In this document: piece by piece, positions 28,863 through 38,160 of the stretch
Numbering within the stretch: the first letter of the stretch is position 1
Layout: each line of letters begins with the position of its first letter
From: an uncultured Clostridia bacterium
GTDB taxonomy: Bacteria > Bacillota > Clostridia > Oscillospirales > Ruminococcaceae
Reading direction: 5' to 3'
DNA: 64,000 bases
Assembly: GCA_947629785.1 (NCBI GenBank)
Contig: CANRFB010000005.1
Span: 1-64,000, forward strand
Program-made: the position numbers and the translations under genes
The notes under the pieces: model-generated
The model's input: only the letters and a program-made list of their open reading frames with translations
Databases searched by the model: none
What the model was told of the DNA's origin: nothing

Positions 28863-29336
28863 TTATTCTTCAATGTAAACGCGCTTCATTTTCTGTTCGG
28901 TAACGGGTCTGTCGCCGTAACTTGTTTTTGTCGCTGCAATTTCGTCAACAACGTCCATGCCCTCAACGACTTTCCCGAATGCGGCATATTCTCCATCAAG
29001 GTGCGGAGCGTCTTGGTGCATGATAAAGAACTGCGAACCTGCGCTGTCTTTCATCATGGAACGCGCCATTGAAATTACCCCGCGGGTGTGTTTCAGGTCG
29101 TTCTTAACGCCGTTTGAAGCGAATTCGCCCTTGATGTGGTGTCCCGGACCGCCCATGCCCGTGCCTTCGGGACAGCCGCCCTGTATCATGAAGCCCTCAA
29201 TTACCCTATGGAATATCAATCCGTCGTAAAAGCCCTGTTTTACGAGGTTTTCAAAGTTTTCCACGGTTATGGGGGCAACTTCGGGGTAAAGTTCCAGCTT
29301 TATCTTCTTGCCGTTTTCCATTTCAATAACTACCAT
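28863..29336 (-). CDS. Peptidyl-prolyl cis-trans isomerase, cyclophilin type
   Basis: GLIFHRVIEGFMIQGGCPEGTGMGGPGHHIKGEF, SAGSQFFIMHQDAPHLDGEYAAFGKV. Confidence 0.96.
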   Translation of the reverse strand: MVVIEMENGKKIKLELYPEVAPITVENFENLVKQGFYDGLIFHRVIEGFMIQGGCPEGTGMGGPGHHIKGEFASNGVKNDLKHTRGVISMARSMMKDSAGSQFFIMHQDAPHLDGEYAAFGKVVEGMDVVDEIAATKTSYGDRPVTEQKMKRVYIEE

Positions 29337-29372
29337 ACTATAAATTCCTTTCTGCTGCCTGAAATGAAGCCG

Positions 29373-30899
29373 TTACTTTACTATAAGGGACTTGCCCGTC
29401 ATTTCCTTAGGCTGGGGAAGTCCTAATATTTCAAGCATTGTGGGGCAGATGTCCGCTAAAACGCCGCCCTCGCGGAGTCTGAAGTCCGTACCGTACCCCA
29501 CAACAATAAGCGGAACGGGGTTTGTGGTGTGTGCTGTAAAGGGCGAACCGTCCGCTTCCATGAGCTTGTCAGCGTTTCCGTGGTCGGCTGTGATAATAGC
29601 CGCGCCGCCCTTTTCAAGAATAGCGGAAACCATTCTTCCCACGCATTCGTCAACGGCTTCAACGGCTTTCTTTGCCGCGTTAAAAACGCCTGTGTGTCCT
29701 ACCATGTCGCAGTTTGCATAGTTCAGAATGATAACATCGTATTTATCGGAAGCAATTGCCTTTTCAACCGCATCGGTAACTTCGTAAGCGCTCATTTCGG
29801 GCTTCATGTCGAATGTGGCAACTTTCGGAGAATCTATAAGAATACGATCCTCGCCCTCGAATGTGGTCTCCTCGCCGCCGTTGAAGAAGAATGTAACGTG
29901 TGCATACTTCTGTGTTTCGGCAATACGAAGTTGTGTCATTCCCTGCTTGCTGATATATTCGCCCATGGTCATTACAAGCTGTTCCGGCGGGAACGCAACG
30001 GAAACGTTGGGCATTTCCGCGTCATACTGCGCCATGCAGACAAACTTCACGGGGAAGAAGCCTTTCTTTCTCTCAAAACCCTTGAAATCGGGGTCAACAA
30101 AGGAACGGGTTATCTGTCTTGCTCTGTCGGGGCGGAAGTTAAAGAACACAACGCTGTCGTTTTCCTTTATCATACCATTCTTATCCACAACTGTAGGTAT
30201 CATGAACTCGTCGGTAACTTCGTTTTTATAGGAATTTTCAATAGCCTCAACAGGGTCTGTTTCCATAATGCCCTCGCCGTAAACAAGCGCGCTGTATGCT
30301 TTTTCCACACGGTCCCAGCAATTGTCACGGTCCATGGCATAGAAACGTCCCGCAATGGTCGCAACTGAACCTACGCCTATTTTCTTTATCTCCGCAACAA
30401 GTTCTTTCATATACTCGGAAGCGGAGGAGGGGGGAACGTCACGTCCGTCAAGGAACGCATGAACGTAAACTTTGTCCAGACCGTTTCTCTTAGCCATTTC
30501 GAGAAGTCCGTAAAGGTGTTCCGAATGACTGTGCACGCCGCCGGGGGAAACAAGTCCCATAAGGTGGAGCGCGCTTCCCTTAGCCTTGCAGTTTTCCATA
30601 GCGGAAACAAGCGCGGGGTTCTTGAAGAAGTCCCCGTCCTTAATGGACTTGGAAATTTTAACAAGCATCTGATAAACTATACGTCCTGCGCCGATATTTG
30701 TATGACCGACTTCGGAATTTCCCATCTGACCGTCGGGAAGTCCCACGTCCAGACCCGAAGCGCCTATAATGGTATTGGGATATTCCTTGAAATACCTGTC
30801 AAGATTGGGTTTATTTGCGGCGGCGATAGCATTTCCGTAGGTGTCTTTGTTGATGCCGTAGCCGTCCATTATTATCAAAGCAAGAGGCTTTTTGCTCAT
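29373..30899 (-). CDS. gpmI: 2,3-bisphosphoglycerate-independent phosphoglycerate mutase
   Basis: LIIMDGYGIN, GQMGNSEVGHTNIGAGR, FFNFRPDRARQ, ITADHGNADKL. Confidence 0.97.
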   Translation of the reverse strand: MSKKPLALIIMDGYGINKDTYGNAIAAANKPNLDRYFKEYPNTIIGASGLDVGLPDGQMGNSEVGHTNIGAGRIVYQMLVKISKSIKDGDFFKNPALVSAMENCKAKGSALHLMGLVSPGGVHSHSEHLYGLLEMAKRNGLDKVYVHAFLDGRDVPPSSASEYMKELVAEIKKIGVGSVATIAGRFYAMDRDNCWDRVEKAYSALVYGEGIMETDPVEAIENSYKNEVTDEFMIPTVVDKNGMIKENDSVVFFNFRPDRARQITRSFVDPDFKGFERKKGFFPVKFVCMAQYDAEMPNVSVAFPPEQLVMTMGEYISKQGMTQLRIAETQKYAHVTFFFNGGEETTFEGEDRILIDSPKVATFDMKPEMSAYEVTDAVEKAIASDKYDVIILNYANCDMVGHTGVFNAAKKAVEAVDECVGRMVSAILEKGGAAIITADHGNADKLMEADGSPFTAHTTNPVPLIVVGYGTDFRLREGGVLADICPTMLEILGLPQPKEMTGKSLIVK

Positions 30900-30968
30900 G
30901 TTATTTCTTCCTTTCATTGGAAAATACACGGTAGCTGCGGAAACGCTGTCCGCAGCCCGTGCCGAGAT

Positions 30969-31289
30969 TCATATGCTGAAATTTTTCGGGATAAACCAGA
31001 ATCCCACATAATATTCCGTTTCACGGTCAAAGGGGTCATAGTCTTTCCAGACTTTGTAGAACAGACCGTAATAATCCTCGCTGCCGTTTTCGTATTTTAT
31101 AACGGGAACGCAGAACAGCGGCGGAAGTTCTTTCTGTTTTGCGCGGATCAGATCCACCGTAAAAAGCACGAACGCTATGCCGATCACAACGCCGCAAACG
31201 GCTGCAATTCTTTTCCGTGCGGAAACGGACAGCGCGGCGTTCCGCCTTTTCTCCTCCCGCCTTGCACGTTTAAGTTTGGAAACTTCCAT
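30969..31289 (-). CDS. Hypothetical single-TM protein
   Basis: Basic N-terminus, one TM, between gpmI and tpiA on same strand. Confidence 0.6.
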   Translation of the reverse strand: MEVSKLKRARREEKRRNAALSVSARKRIAAVCGVVIGIAFVLFTVDLIRAKQKELPPLFCVPVIKYENGSEDYYGLFYKVWKDYDPFDRETEYYVGFWFIPKNFSI

Positions 31290-31304
31290 TCAGCCGCCGT
31301 AAGA

Positions 31305-32081
31305 TCAGCCGTTAACGGCAGCCTGAACGATAGTGTTGAAGTCGTTGGCTTTCAGTGAAGCGCCGCCGATAAGACCGCCGTCAACATCGGGTTTGGAAAG
31401 GAGTTCCGCCGCGTTGCCCGCGTTCATTGAACCGCCGTACTGGATAGTAACAGCGTCCGCAGTCGCCTTATCGTAAAGATTTGCAAGAGCAGCGCGGATA
31501 AATGCGCATACTTCCTGAGCCTGATCCGCAGTGGCGGTCTTTCCCGTGCCGATAGCCCATACAGGCTCGTAAGCGATAACGGTTTTCTTTACGTCCTCGG
31601 CGGAAACACCGAAAAGATCAAGCTTTATCTGACGTCCGATAACTTCTTCTGTAATGCCGCACTCACGCTCCCAGAGCAGTTCGCCTACGCAGACGATAGG
31701 TTTCAGACCTGCGGCAAGAGCAGCCTTTGTTCTCTTGTTTACCGTTTCGTCGGTTTCGCCGAAATACTGACGTCTTTCGGAGTGACCGATAACAACATAT
31801 TCAACGCCGATCTCGGTAAGCATATCGGCGGAAATTTCACCTGTAAAAGCGCCGCTCTTTTCAAAGTGAACGTTCTCCGCGCCTACTTTTACATTGGAGC
31901 CTGCCGTGGTATTTACGGCAGTTTCAAGGTTGGTGTAAGGAACGCAGGCGATAACTTCGACATTGCCGTTTGCGTTTGCAACAAGGGGCTTGATGGCTTC
32001 AAGGAGTTCCTTGGCTTCGGGGCGGGTCTTGTTCATTTTCCAGTTTCCTGCAATGATAGCTTTTCTCAATGACTTATTCAT
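31305..32081 (-). CDS. tpiA: Triosephosphate isomerase
   Basis: AGNWKMN, GHSERR, AYEPVWAIGTGKTA, YGGSMN. Confidence 0.98.
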   Translation of the reverse strand: MNKSLRKAIIAGNWKMNKTRPEAKELLEAIKPLVANANGNVEVIACVPYTNLETAVNTTAGSNVKVGAENVHFEKSGAFTGEISADMLTEIGVEYVVIGHSERRQYFGETDETVNKRTKAALAAGLKPIVCVGELLWERECGITEEVIGRQIKLDLFGVSAEDVKKTVIAYEPVWAIGTGKTATADQAQEVCAFIRAALANLYDKATADAVTIQYGGSMNAGNAAELLSKPDVDGGLIGGASLKANDFNTIVQAAVNG

Positions 32082-32209
32082 GGTGATTACTCTCCTTTTT
32101 ATTATAGTGTGGAAATTTCACACAAAAATTCAATATACATTATACCATATATTTTGCAAAAATATATTACTTTTTTGTGAATAACCGAATTTTCTCCCAA
32201 AAATTTGCC

Positions 32210-32983
32210 TCAGTCCTCCCAGACCTTGGCAAGTCTTTTCATATATGCCCGTACATCGGTTTCAAAGACCTCGTTCAGCTTATCCGAACGGAGTACCTGC
32301 TTCGGTTCGCCGCAAAGAACGGCTTTCCCGTCCTGCATAAGGACTATCCTGTCCGAAACTGCCGCCGCAAGGCTCAGATCATGGAAAACGCCTATTACCG
32401 ATTTCCCGCTGTCCGTCCATTTGCGGATAAGTCCGTAAAGTTCCGTCTGGTGTTTCAGATCGAGATGATTTGCAGGTTCGTCCAGAAAGATAATATCCGG
32501 TTCCTGCGCGAAAGCCCTTGCAAGGAACACCCTTTGCAGCTGACCGCCCGAAAGTTCGGTTATAAGCCGTTCTTCCAGACCCGAAAGCCCCGCTTCTGAA
32601 ATACATCTTTCCACGGCTTCATTGTCCTCCGCGGAGGCTTCCGAGAAAAGCCCGCCCGTGTGCCGTGCGTAACGTCCCATCATCACCGTATCGAAAACGG
32701 TATATTCCGAATAGTCCCCGCCCGCGCCTGTCTGGGAAAGCAGCGCCGTCCGCTTTGCCCGCTCTTTTACGGGCATTGACGAAACAGCAGCGCCGTCTAT
32801 GTACGCGCCGCCCGACATTATGGGAATAAGTCCGCAGGCGGCTTTGAGAAGCGTGGTCTTTCCGCAGCCGTTCGCCCCCGCAAGGGAAACGGTTTCTCCC
32901 GCATTCACCGTCAGGGAAACGCCTTTTATTATCTCCCTGCTTCCGTACCCGCAATGGAGGTTTTTTATTTCAAAAAGTGACAT
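32210..32983 (-). CDS. ABC transporter ATP-binding protein (FecE/BtuD-like)
   Basis: GANGCGKTTLL, ELSGGQLQRVFLARAFAQEPDIIFLDEPANHLDL. Confidence 0.92.
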   Translation of the reverse strand: MSLFEIKNLHCGYGSREIIKGVSLTVNAGETVSLAGANGCGKTTLLKAACGLIPIMSGGAYIDGAAVSSMPVKERAKRTALLSQTGAGGDYSEYTVFDTVMMGRYARHTGGLFSEASAEDNEAVERCISEAGLSGLEERLITELSGGQLQRVFLARAFAQEPDIIFLDEPANHLDLKHQTELYGLIRKWTDSGKSVIGVFHDLSLAAAVSDRIVLMQDGKAVLCGEPKQVLRSDKLNEVFETDVRAYMKRLAKVWED

Positions 32984-33011
32984 GATGTATCTTCCTTTGT
33001 TTGCCGGCAGA

Positions 33012-33881
33012 TCAAAGAGTTTTTGCCAGTTCTTTTATATATTCCCTGAGTTCCCCGCCGATGTCCTCCCGTGAAAGACCTGTTTCAATTCCTGCTTTTA
33101 ACGCGCTTAACTTGTTTCCCATATCGTACCGTGTTCCTGTGAAATCAACGCCTGTCATTCCCTTTGAAACTGCAAGCTGTTTCATGGCGTCGGTAAGCTG
33201 TAGTTCGTTATTCCTGCCGTAAGGGGTATTTTCCAGAATGGCAAATATTTCGGGCGGAAGAACGCACCGGCCAAGAATGGCATAATTTGAGAACATCTGC
33301 TCTCTTGATGGCTTTTCTATCATGTCGGTTATTTCAAAATACCCATCAGGCATTTTTGTCAGCTTCATTGAGGAATATTTCATTACGTCCTCTGTGGGAA
33401 CTTCCCTTATTCCCGCGGCGCCCTTGCCGTATTTTTCATAGGCTCTGCAAAGCTGCGCAATAGCGGGATCTTCGCCGATAATCACATCGTCTCCGTAAAG
33501 GACCGCTATGGGGTCGTTCCCCGCGAAACTTTTAGCGCAAAGAACGGCGTGTCCCAGTCCCAGCTGTTCCGCCTGACGCACATATGAGATATTCGCCATG
33601 GAAGCAATACGCTTTATCTCGTTGCAAAGTTCCGTTTTGCCGCCTGCTTCAAGCTGACGTTCCAGATCGGGCATTCTGTCAAAATGGTCCTCCACAACGT
33701 GCTTGCCTCTGGAAAGAATTATCAGTATGTCGGTTATCCCCGCCCTTACACATTCTTCCACAATGTACTGAATAGCGGGTTTGTCAAGAATAGGAAGCAT
33801 TTCCTTTGGCATAGCCTTAGTTGCAGGCAGCATTCTTGTGCCGTACCCCGCCGCCGTGATCACTGCTTTTTTTACTTTCAT
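33012..33881 (-). CDS. galU: UTP-glucose-1-phosphate uridylyltransferase
   Basis: KAVITAAGYGTRMLPATKAMPKEMLPI, EQLGLGHAVLCAK. Confidence 0.97.
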   Translation of the reverse strand: MKVKKAVITAAGYGTRMLPATKAMPKEMLPILDKPAIQYIVEECVRAGITDILIILSRGKHVVEDHFDRMPDLERQLEAGGKTELCNEIKRIASMANISYVRQAEQLGLGHAVLCAKSFAGNDPIAVLYGDDVIIGEDPAIAQLCRAYEKYGKGAAGIREVPTEDVMKYSSMKLTKMPDGYFEITDMIEKPSREQMFSNYAILGRCVLPPEIFAILENTPYGRNNELQLTDAMKQLAVSKGMTGVDFTGTRYDMGNKLSALKAGIETGLSREDIGGELREYIKELAKTL

Positions 33882-33914
33882 TTTTTAAAACTCCTTTTTA
33901 CCCGTCAATAATCG

Positions 33915-34916
33915 TTATTTTCCGAGAAATTCTGCAAACTGCATGAAATACATTGCCAGATACGGTATTGCCGAAAGGCATATGAAAAGCGTCAGCCAAA
34001 GCGCGGAAGTACCGCCTCTGTGTGAAATTTCATACCTGTAATGTTCGCCGAAAACTTCCTTTATATTCCGTATCCGTTTAAGAACATTGTCATAGTATAT
34101 CCTGTTCCCGAAGAATCCGAAAGTGAACATCAGCACATAATATATAGCCGTTCCTATGAACATGACTCCGCTGAAAGCTGAGCCCCTGACATCAAACCTT
34201 GACGCGAACTCGGATAACATTCCGTAGCCTTTGGTTTCCGCAAAAAGATATATGAACTGCGGAATTCTCGAAAAAAGCCGCAGTATGAACGCTCCCAGCG
34301 CAATTAGCGGCATTTTCCGGTAAGCAAAGTAAAATTCCGGAAAAAGCATGGCGCTCAGGTTCAGGCTGAACTTCCTGCCCCACTCCTTGAACTGCTTGAA
34401 CAGCGGCAGGTAGTAATGGGTATTCGTTCCCACAAAATCGCCTATTTCCGACATTTTCACGCCGTCAAAATCCTCGTCCGGACTGAATCCGCAAAGCGGG
34501 TCGGAAAAATTTACAAAAAACGGATCCATCATCAGTCCGCCGTTGGCGTTGCGGTTGTAAGCGTTCGGGTCGTCGTTGATATTCACGCCGCCGTAACGCT
34601 GTTCCGGAATGTTTTCATCGTTGTTTATTCCCGGGATCGGCATACCGCACCTGCGGCAGAAAAGCGTCAGCGGCGGGTTCGTATACCCGCAGAACGTGCA
34701 GACTGTTTCCCTGCCTGCGGCTTCTCCCGCTCCCACGTCATAGGAGGGTTTCCACTCGCCGCCGCTCTGATGGAGAACGGTATTCACGCACTTTCCGCTC
34801 TTTTCGTAACACGCTCTGTGGTAGGGTGTGCCGCATTCGGGGCAAATGACAACATCGTCCTCCGATGTGAATTTCTCACTGCAAACCATACATCTTGTTC
34901 CCACATAACCTGACAT
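33915..34916 (-). CDS. Membrane protein with N-terminal prokaryotic RING-finger-like zinc module and second zinc ribbon
   Basis: CMVCSEKFTSEDDVVICPECGTPYHRACYEKSGKC, CTFCGYTNPPLTLFCRRCG, C-terminal TMs. Confidence 0.7.
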   Translation of the reverse strand: MSGYVGTRCMVCSEKFTSEDDVVICPECGTPYHRACYEKSGKCVNTVLHQSGGEWKPSYDVGAGEAAGRETVCTFCGYTNPPLTLFCRRCGMPIPGINNDENIPEQRYGGVNINDDPNAYNRNANGGLMMDPFFVNFSDPLCGFSPDEDFDGVKMSEIGDFVGTNTHYYLPLFKQFKEWGRKFSLNLSAMLFPEFYFAYRKMPLIALGAFILRLFSRIPQFIYLFAETKGYGMLSEFASRFDVRGSAFSGVMFIGTAIYYVLMFTFGFFGNRIYYDNVLKRIRNIKEVFGEHYRYEISHRGGTSALWLTLFICLSAIPYLAMYFMQFAEFLGK

Positions 34917-35183
34917 TAACGTGTATGCTCCTTTCATTGAACGGGCGCCCGTCCAAATTCATGCCTGCAAAATTTTTGCATATAAATATCCATATTTAAG
35001 TATACCACAAAATCTCACAAATAACAATATGATTTTTAATTTTTCATCATATTGTCACACATTAAGCCTTTAAAATTACTTGACATTATACAAATTAAGG
35101 TTTACAATGTATTTATAGATAAATTTTTATGCTGTTATTTGTATAAAATAGTCAAAAAGCATTTTTTAAGGAATAGGATATTA

Positions 35184-36740
35184 ATGAACAAAAAAACCAA
35201 GAGAAAACTTAAAAGCCTTGTAAGGATAATTTTCGGAAGAACGCTGATAGTCGTTCTGGGACTTGCCCTGCAAGTGGCATTTGTGCTGACGGCGCTGATA
35301 TATTTCAGCAGTCACTATGTATTTTTCAGTGCGGCAATGTCGGTAATGTCCCTGATAGCGCTGGTCTGCATTATAAATGACAAGACGAATCCCTACTACA
35401 AGCTTGCGTGGGTAGTTCCGGTAATGCTTGTGCCGATTTTCGGAACGGTGCTGTATATTTTCGTGCGTCTGGAACTGGGTACACGGATAATGAACAAGCG
35501 TATCATAGAACTTATCGGAAAGACCGCGCCTTTTATCCCGCAGGACGAAAATGTCCTTGCCGAACTGGAAACGGTCAGCGCCAAGGAGAAAAACCTCGCG
35601 GTCTACATGAAAAAATATGCGGGTTTCCCTGTTTTCCGCAGCACCGGCGCGGAATATTTCCCCCTCGGCGAGGACGCTTTCCACGCCATAGTCCGCGAAC
35701 TGGAAAAAGCCGAGAAATTCATTTTTCTGGAGTTTTTCATTGTAGAACACGGGGAAATGTGGGACGCGATACTTGAAATTCTCGAGCGAAAATCCAAGCA
35801 GGGCGTAGACGTCCGCTTCATGTATGACGGAATGAGCAGTCTTGTGCTTGTTCCCTACAATTACCCCAAAAAACTCGCCGCCCGCGGCATAAAATGCAAG
35901 GTATTCTCGCCCATAAAGCCCGTTCTCACCACCATACAGAACAACCGCGACCACCGCAAGATACTTGTTATCGACGGGCACACGGCATTTACCGGAGGAA
36001 TAAACCTTGCGGACGAATATATCAACAAGTTTGAACGCTTCGGACACTGGAAAGATACTGCCGTCATGGTAAAGGGCGACGCGGCGAAAAGCTTTACCGC
36101 CATGTTCCTGCAGAACTGGAACATTTCAGAAAAAAGCGAGGACGATTACGCCGTTTACACCACACACATCAGGCATGATTTCCCCCTTGAGGAGGGCTTC
36201 GTACTTCCTTACGGCGACAGCCCTCTTGACAACGAAAATGTGGGAAAGAACGTATATCTGGACATTCTTGACCGTGCGGAACGGTACGTTCATATAATGA
36301 CGCCCTACCTGATCCTTGACGAGGAAATGAGCCGTGCGCTGACATTTGCGGCAAAGCGCGGGGTGGACGTTTCCATAATAATGCCCCACATACCGGACAA
36401 GCAATACGCGTATATCCTTGCCCGCTCCTATTACGGGGAACTCATTTCCGCGGGTGTGAAAATTTACGAATACACTCCGGGATTTATCCACGCAAAGGAA
36501 TTTGTCAGCGATGATGTAACGGCAGTTGTAGGCTCGATAAATCTTGATTACCGCAGTCTGTTCCTGCATTTTGAATGTGCCTGCCGATTCTACCGCTGCG
36601 AAGTCGTCCGCGATGTTGAGGCGGATATGCTGGCAACCATGAAAAAGTGCTGTCTCATAACCCTTGACGACTGCAGGAAATACAACATTTTCAAAAAACT
36701 TATCGGACGTATACTGAGAGTTTTTGCGCCGCTTATGTAA
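35184..36740 (+). CDS. cls: Cardiolipin synthase (paralogue 1)
   Basis: Two HxK phospholipase-D motifs: DHRKILVIDGHTAFTGGINLADEYIN and HAKEFVSDDVTAVVGSINLDYRS; N-terminal TMs. Confidence 0.92.
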   Translation: MNKKTKRKLKSLVRIIFGRTLIVVLGLALQVAFVLTALIYFSSHYVFFSAAMSVMSLIALVCIINDKTNPYYKLAWVVPVMLVPIFGTVLYIFVRLELGTRIMNKRIIELIGKTAPFIPQDENVLAELETVSAKEKNLAVYMKKYAGFPVFRSTGAEYFPLGEDAFHAIVRELEKAEKFIFLEFFIVEHGEMWDAILEILERKSKQGVDVRFMYDGMSSLVLVPYNYPKKLAARGIKCKVFSPIKPVLTTIQNNRDHRKILVIDGHTAFTGGINLADEYINKFERFGHWKDTAVMVKGDAAKSFTAMFLQNWNISEKSEDDYAVYTTHIRHDFPLEEGFVLPYGDSPLDNENVGKNVYLDILDRAERYVHIMTPYLILDEEMSRALTFAAKRGVDVSIIMPHIPDKQYAYILARSYYGELISAGVKIYEYTPGFIHAKEFVSDDVTAVVGSINLDYRSLFLHFECACRFYRCEVVRDVEADMLATMKKCCLITLDDCRKYNIFKKLIGRILRVFAPLM

Positions 36741-36765
36741 TAAGCCGCTTATGTAATGACAGGAG

Positions 36766-37452
36766 ATGAATATTTTGACAAAAAAACGCTTTACCGAACT
36801 TCTGAAACGCATAATACAGATAGCGCCCATAATAATGGTCGGGTTATGCGTACTGATATACTTTAAATTTTTCCGCGGGGTGACTATCGAGCATATCCTT
36901 GAATTCACGCCCGAGAACCTATGGCTTGCGGCGCTTGTGATGATAGGGCTTTTCGGATTGAAATCCCTGTCGATGTTCTTCCCCATGCTGATACTGATAG
37001 CCGCTTCGGGGAGCATTTTCCCGAATTACTTTGCCGCGCTTCTGGTAAACGTCTGCGGCGTTCTTATGATGCTTGCCCTGCCCTATCTTATCGGGCGGTT
37101 TGCGGAGCGGGAATTTGTGGAAAGGCTCATAAGCAAAAACAAGAACGCTGACAAACTCCGTGAATTCCAGTCGGAAAACGAGTTCTTCATAGCGTTCTTC
37201 CTGCGGGTAATAAACATTCTGCCCTGCGACATTGTGAGTATGTTTCTCGGCTCGGCGGGATTTTCGCCCATAAAATACTTTGCGGGTTCGTTTCTGGGAA
37301 TACTTCCGGGGCTTATAACCACCACGCTTATGGGTTCAAGCGTTGACGACCCCAAGTCCCCGAAATTCTGGGTCTCCATCATCTGCGAAGTTGTATTCGC
37401 GGCAGGGTCGAGCATTGCATATTACATTTATAAAAAGCGCAAACAAGGCTGA
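36766..37452 (+). CDS. TVP38/TMEM64 (VTT domain) family membrane protein
   Basis: RVINILPCDIVSMFLGSAGFSPIKYFAGSFLGILPGLI. Confidence 0.82.
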   Translation: MNILTKKRFTELLKRIIQIAPIIMVGLCVLIYFKFFRGVTIEHILEFTPENLWLAALVMIGLFGLKSLSMFFPMLILIAASGSIFPNYFAALLVNVCGVLMMLALPYLIGRFAEREFVERLISKNKNADKLREFQSENEFFIAFFLRVINILPCDIVSMFLGSAGFSPIKYFAGSFLGILPGLITTTLMGSSVDDPKSPKFWVSIICEVVFAAGSSIAYYIYKKRKQG

Positions 37453-37536
37453 GGCGGGGGAGCCCCCGCGGGCATAATCAGGCATTATTTTGTTATTTCC
37501 CGCTTTGTGCCTGCCGTGAGATAAAGTAAAGCAGAT
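37446..37536 (-). repeat. MITE-like intergenic repeat, copy C (partial)
   Basis: ggctgagg...tcaggcattattttgttatttcccgctttgtgcctgccgtgagataaagtaaag matches one end of copies A/B. Confidence 0.6.
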
Positions 37537-37655
37537 TTTTCGCCTTTGCACACAAGATATACAATGATGCGGTGGCTTTTTTAGTTAAAAAGACAATTGA
37601 TTATTAAAGCTGCTGTATGTTATAATACAAATAGTAAAGCATATATTGCTTGCTT

Positions 37656-37759
37656 AATAGGGGTTGCGAATCCGTCTAAAATCGTTTTAATAGGGGTTGC
37701 GAATCCGTCTAAAATCGTTTTAATAGGGGTTGCGAATCCGTCTAAAATCGTTTTAATAG
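37656..37759. repeat. 33-bp perfect tandem repeat, 3 full copies plus 5 bp
   Basis: (aataggggttgcgaatccgtctaaaatcgtttt)x3 + aatag. Confidence 0.97.
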
Positions 37760-37795
37760 CAAGAAAAGACCGCCATAAAACGGTCTTTTCTTATA
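37760..37795. terminator. Terminator hairpin downstream of tandem repeat
   Basis: aagaaaagaccg-ccataaaa-cggtcttttctt. Confidence 0.75.
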
Positions 37796-37843
37796 CACAA
37801 GGAAGTTATTTATATGGCGGGGGAGCCCCCGCGGGCATAATCA

Positions 37844-38057
37844 GGGCAGGCTGCAGCCTGCACCCGGTCAGGCTTTATTTAGCTATTTCCCGCCTAAGTA
37901 TACCGTACATTAAGCAATGCTGAATCTACAAAAAATTTTCCCGCCCATATGATATGGACGGGAAATCTATTTACAGATTTAACTTTACTTTACCTCACGG
38001 CAGGCACAAAACGGAAAATCACTGAATAAAGCCTGAAAGGGTCAAGGCTCAGCCTTG
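37844..38057 (+). repeat. MITE-like intergenic repeat, copy B (full length)
   Basis: ggcaggctgcagcctgcacccggtcaggctttatt ... ttcccgcccatatgatatggacgggaaa ... acctcacggcaggca ... gaataaagcctgaaagggtcaaggctcagcc. Confidence 0.7.
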
Positions 38058-38066
38058 CTTATCTGC

Positions 38067-38098
38067 AATTACGCATTACGAATTACGCATTACGAATT
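38067..38098. repeat. Heptamer short tandem repeat (ATTACGC/ATTACGA)
   Basis: aattacgcattacgaattacgcattacgaatt. Confidence 0.8.
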
Positions 38099-38160
38099 GT
38101 CAAAAGTGGCGGTGTGTGCATAGAATATATCGAGAAAACTGCACATAAGGAGTGATTCTT

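Noticed and set aside
32210-32983. Complete siderophore ABC importer
   Set aside because: Only the ATPase is present; neighbours are tpiA and galU, so no system can be claimed.
37656-37759. CRISPR array
   Set aside because: Units are directly adjacent with no spacers, and no cas genes are seen nearby; called a tandem repeat.
37597-37923. 108-aa ORF with IGVANPSKIVL repeats
   Set aside because: Created by the 33-bp tandem repeat and MITE copy B; no good RBS or protein-like composition outside the repeat.
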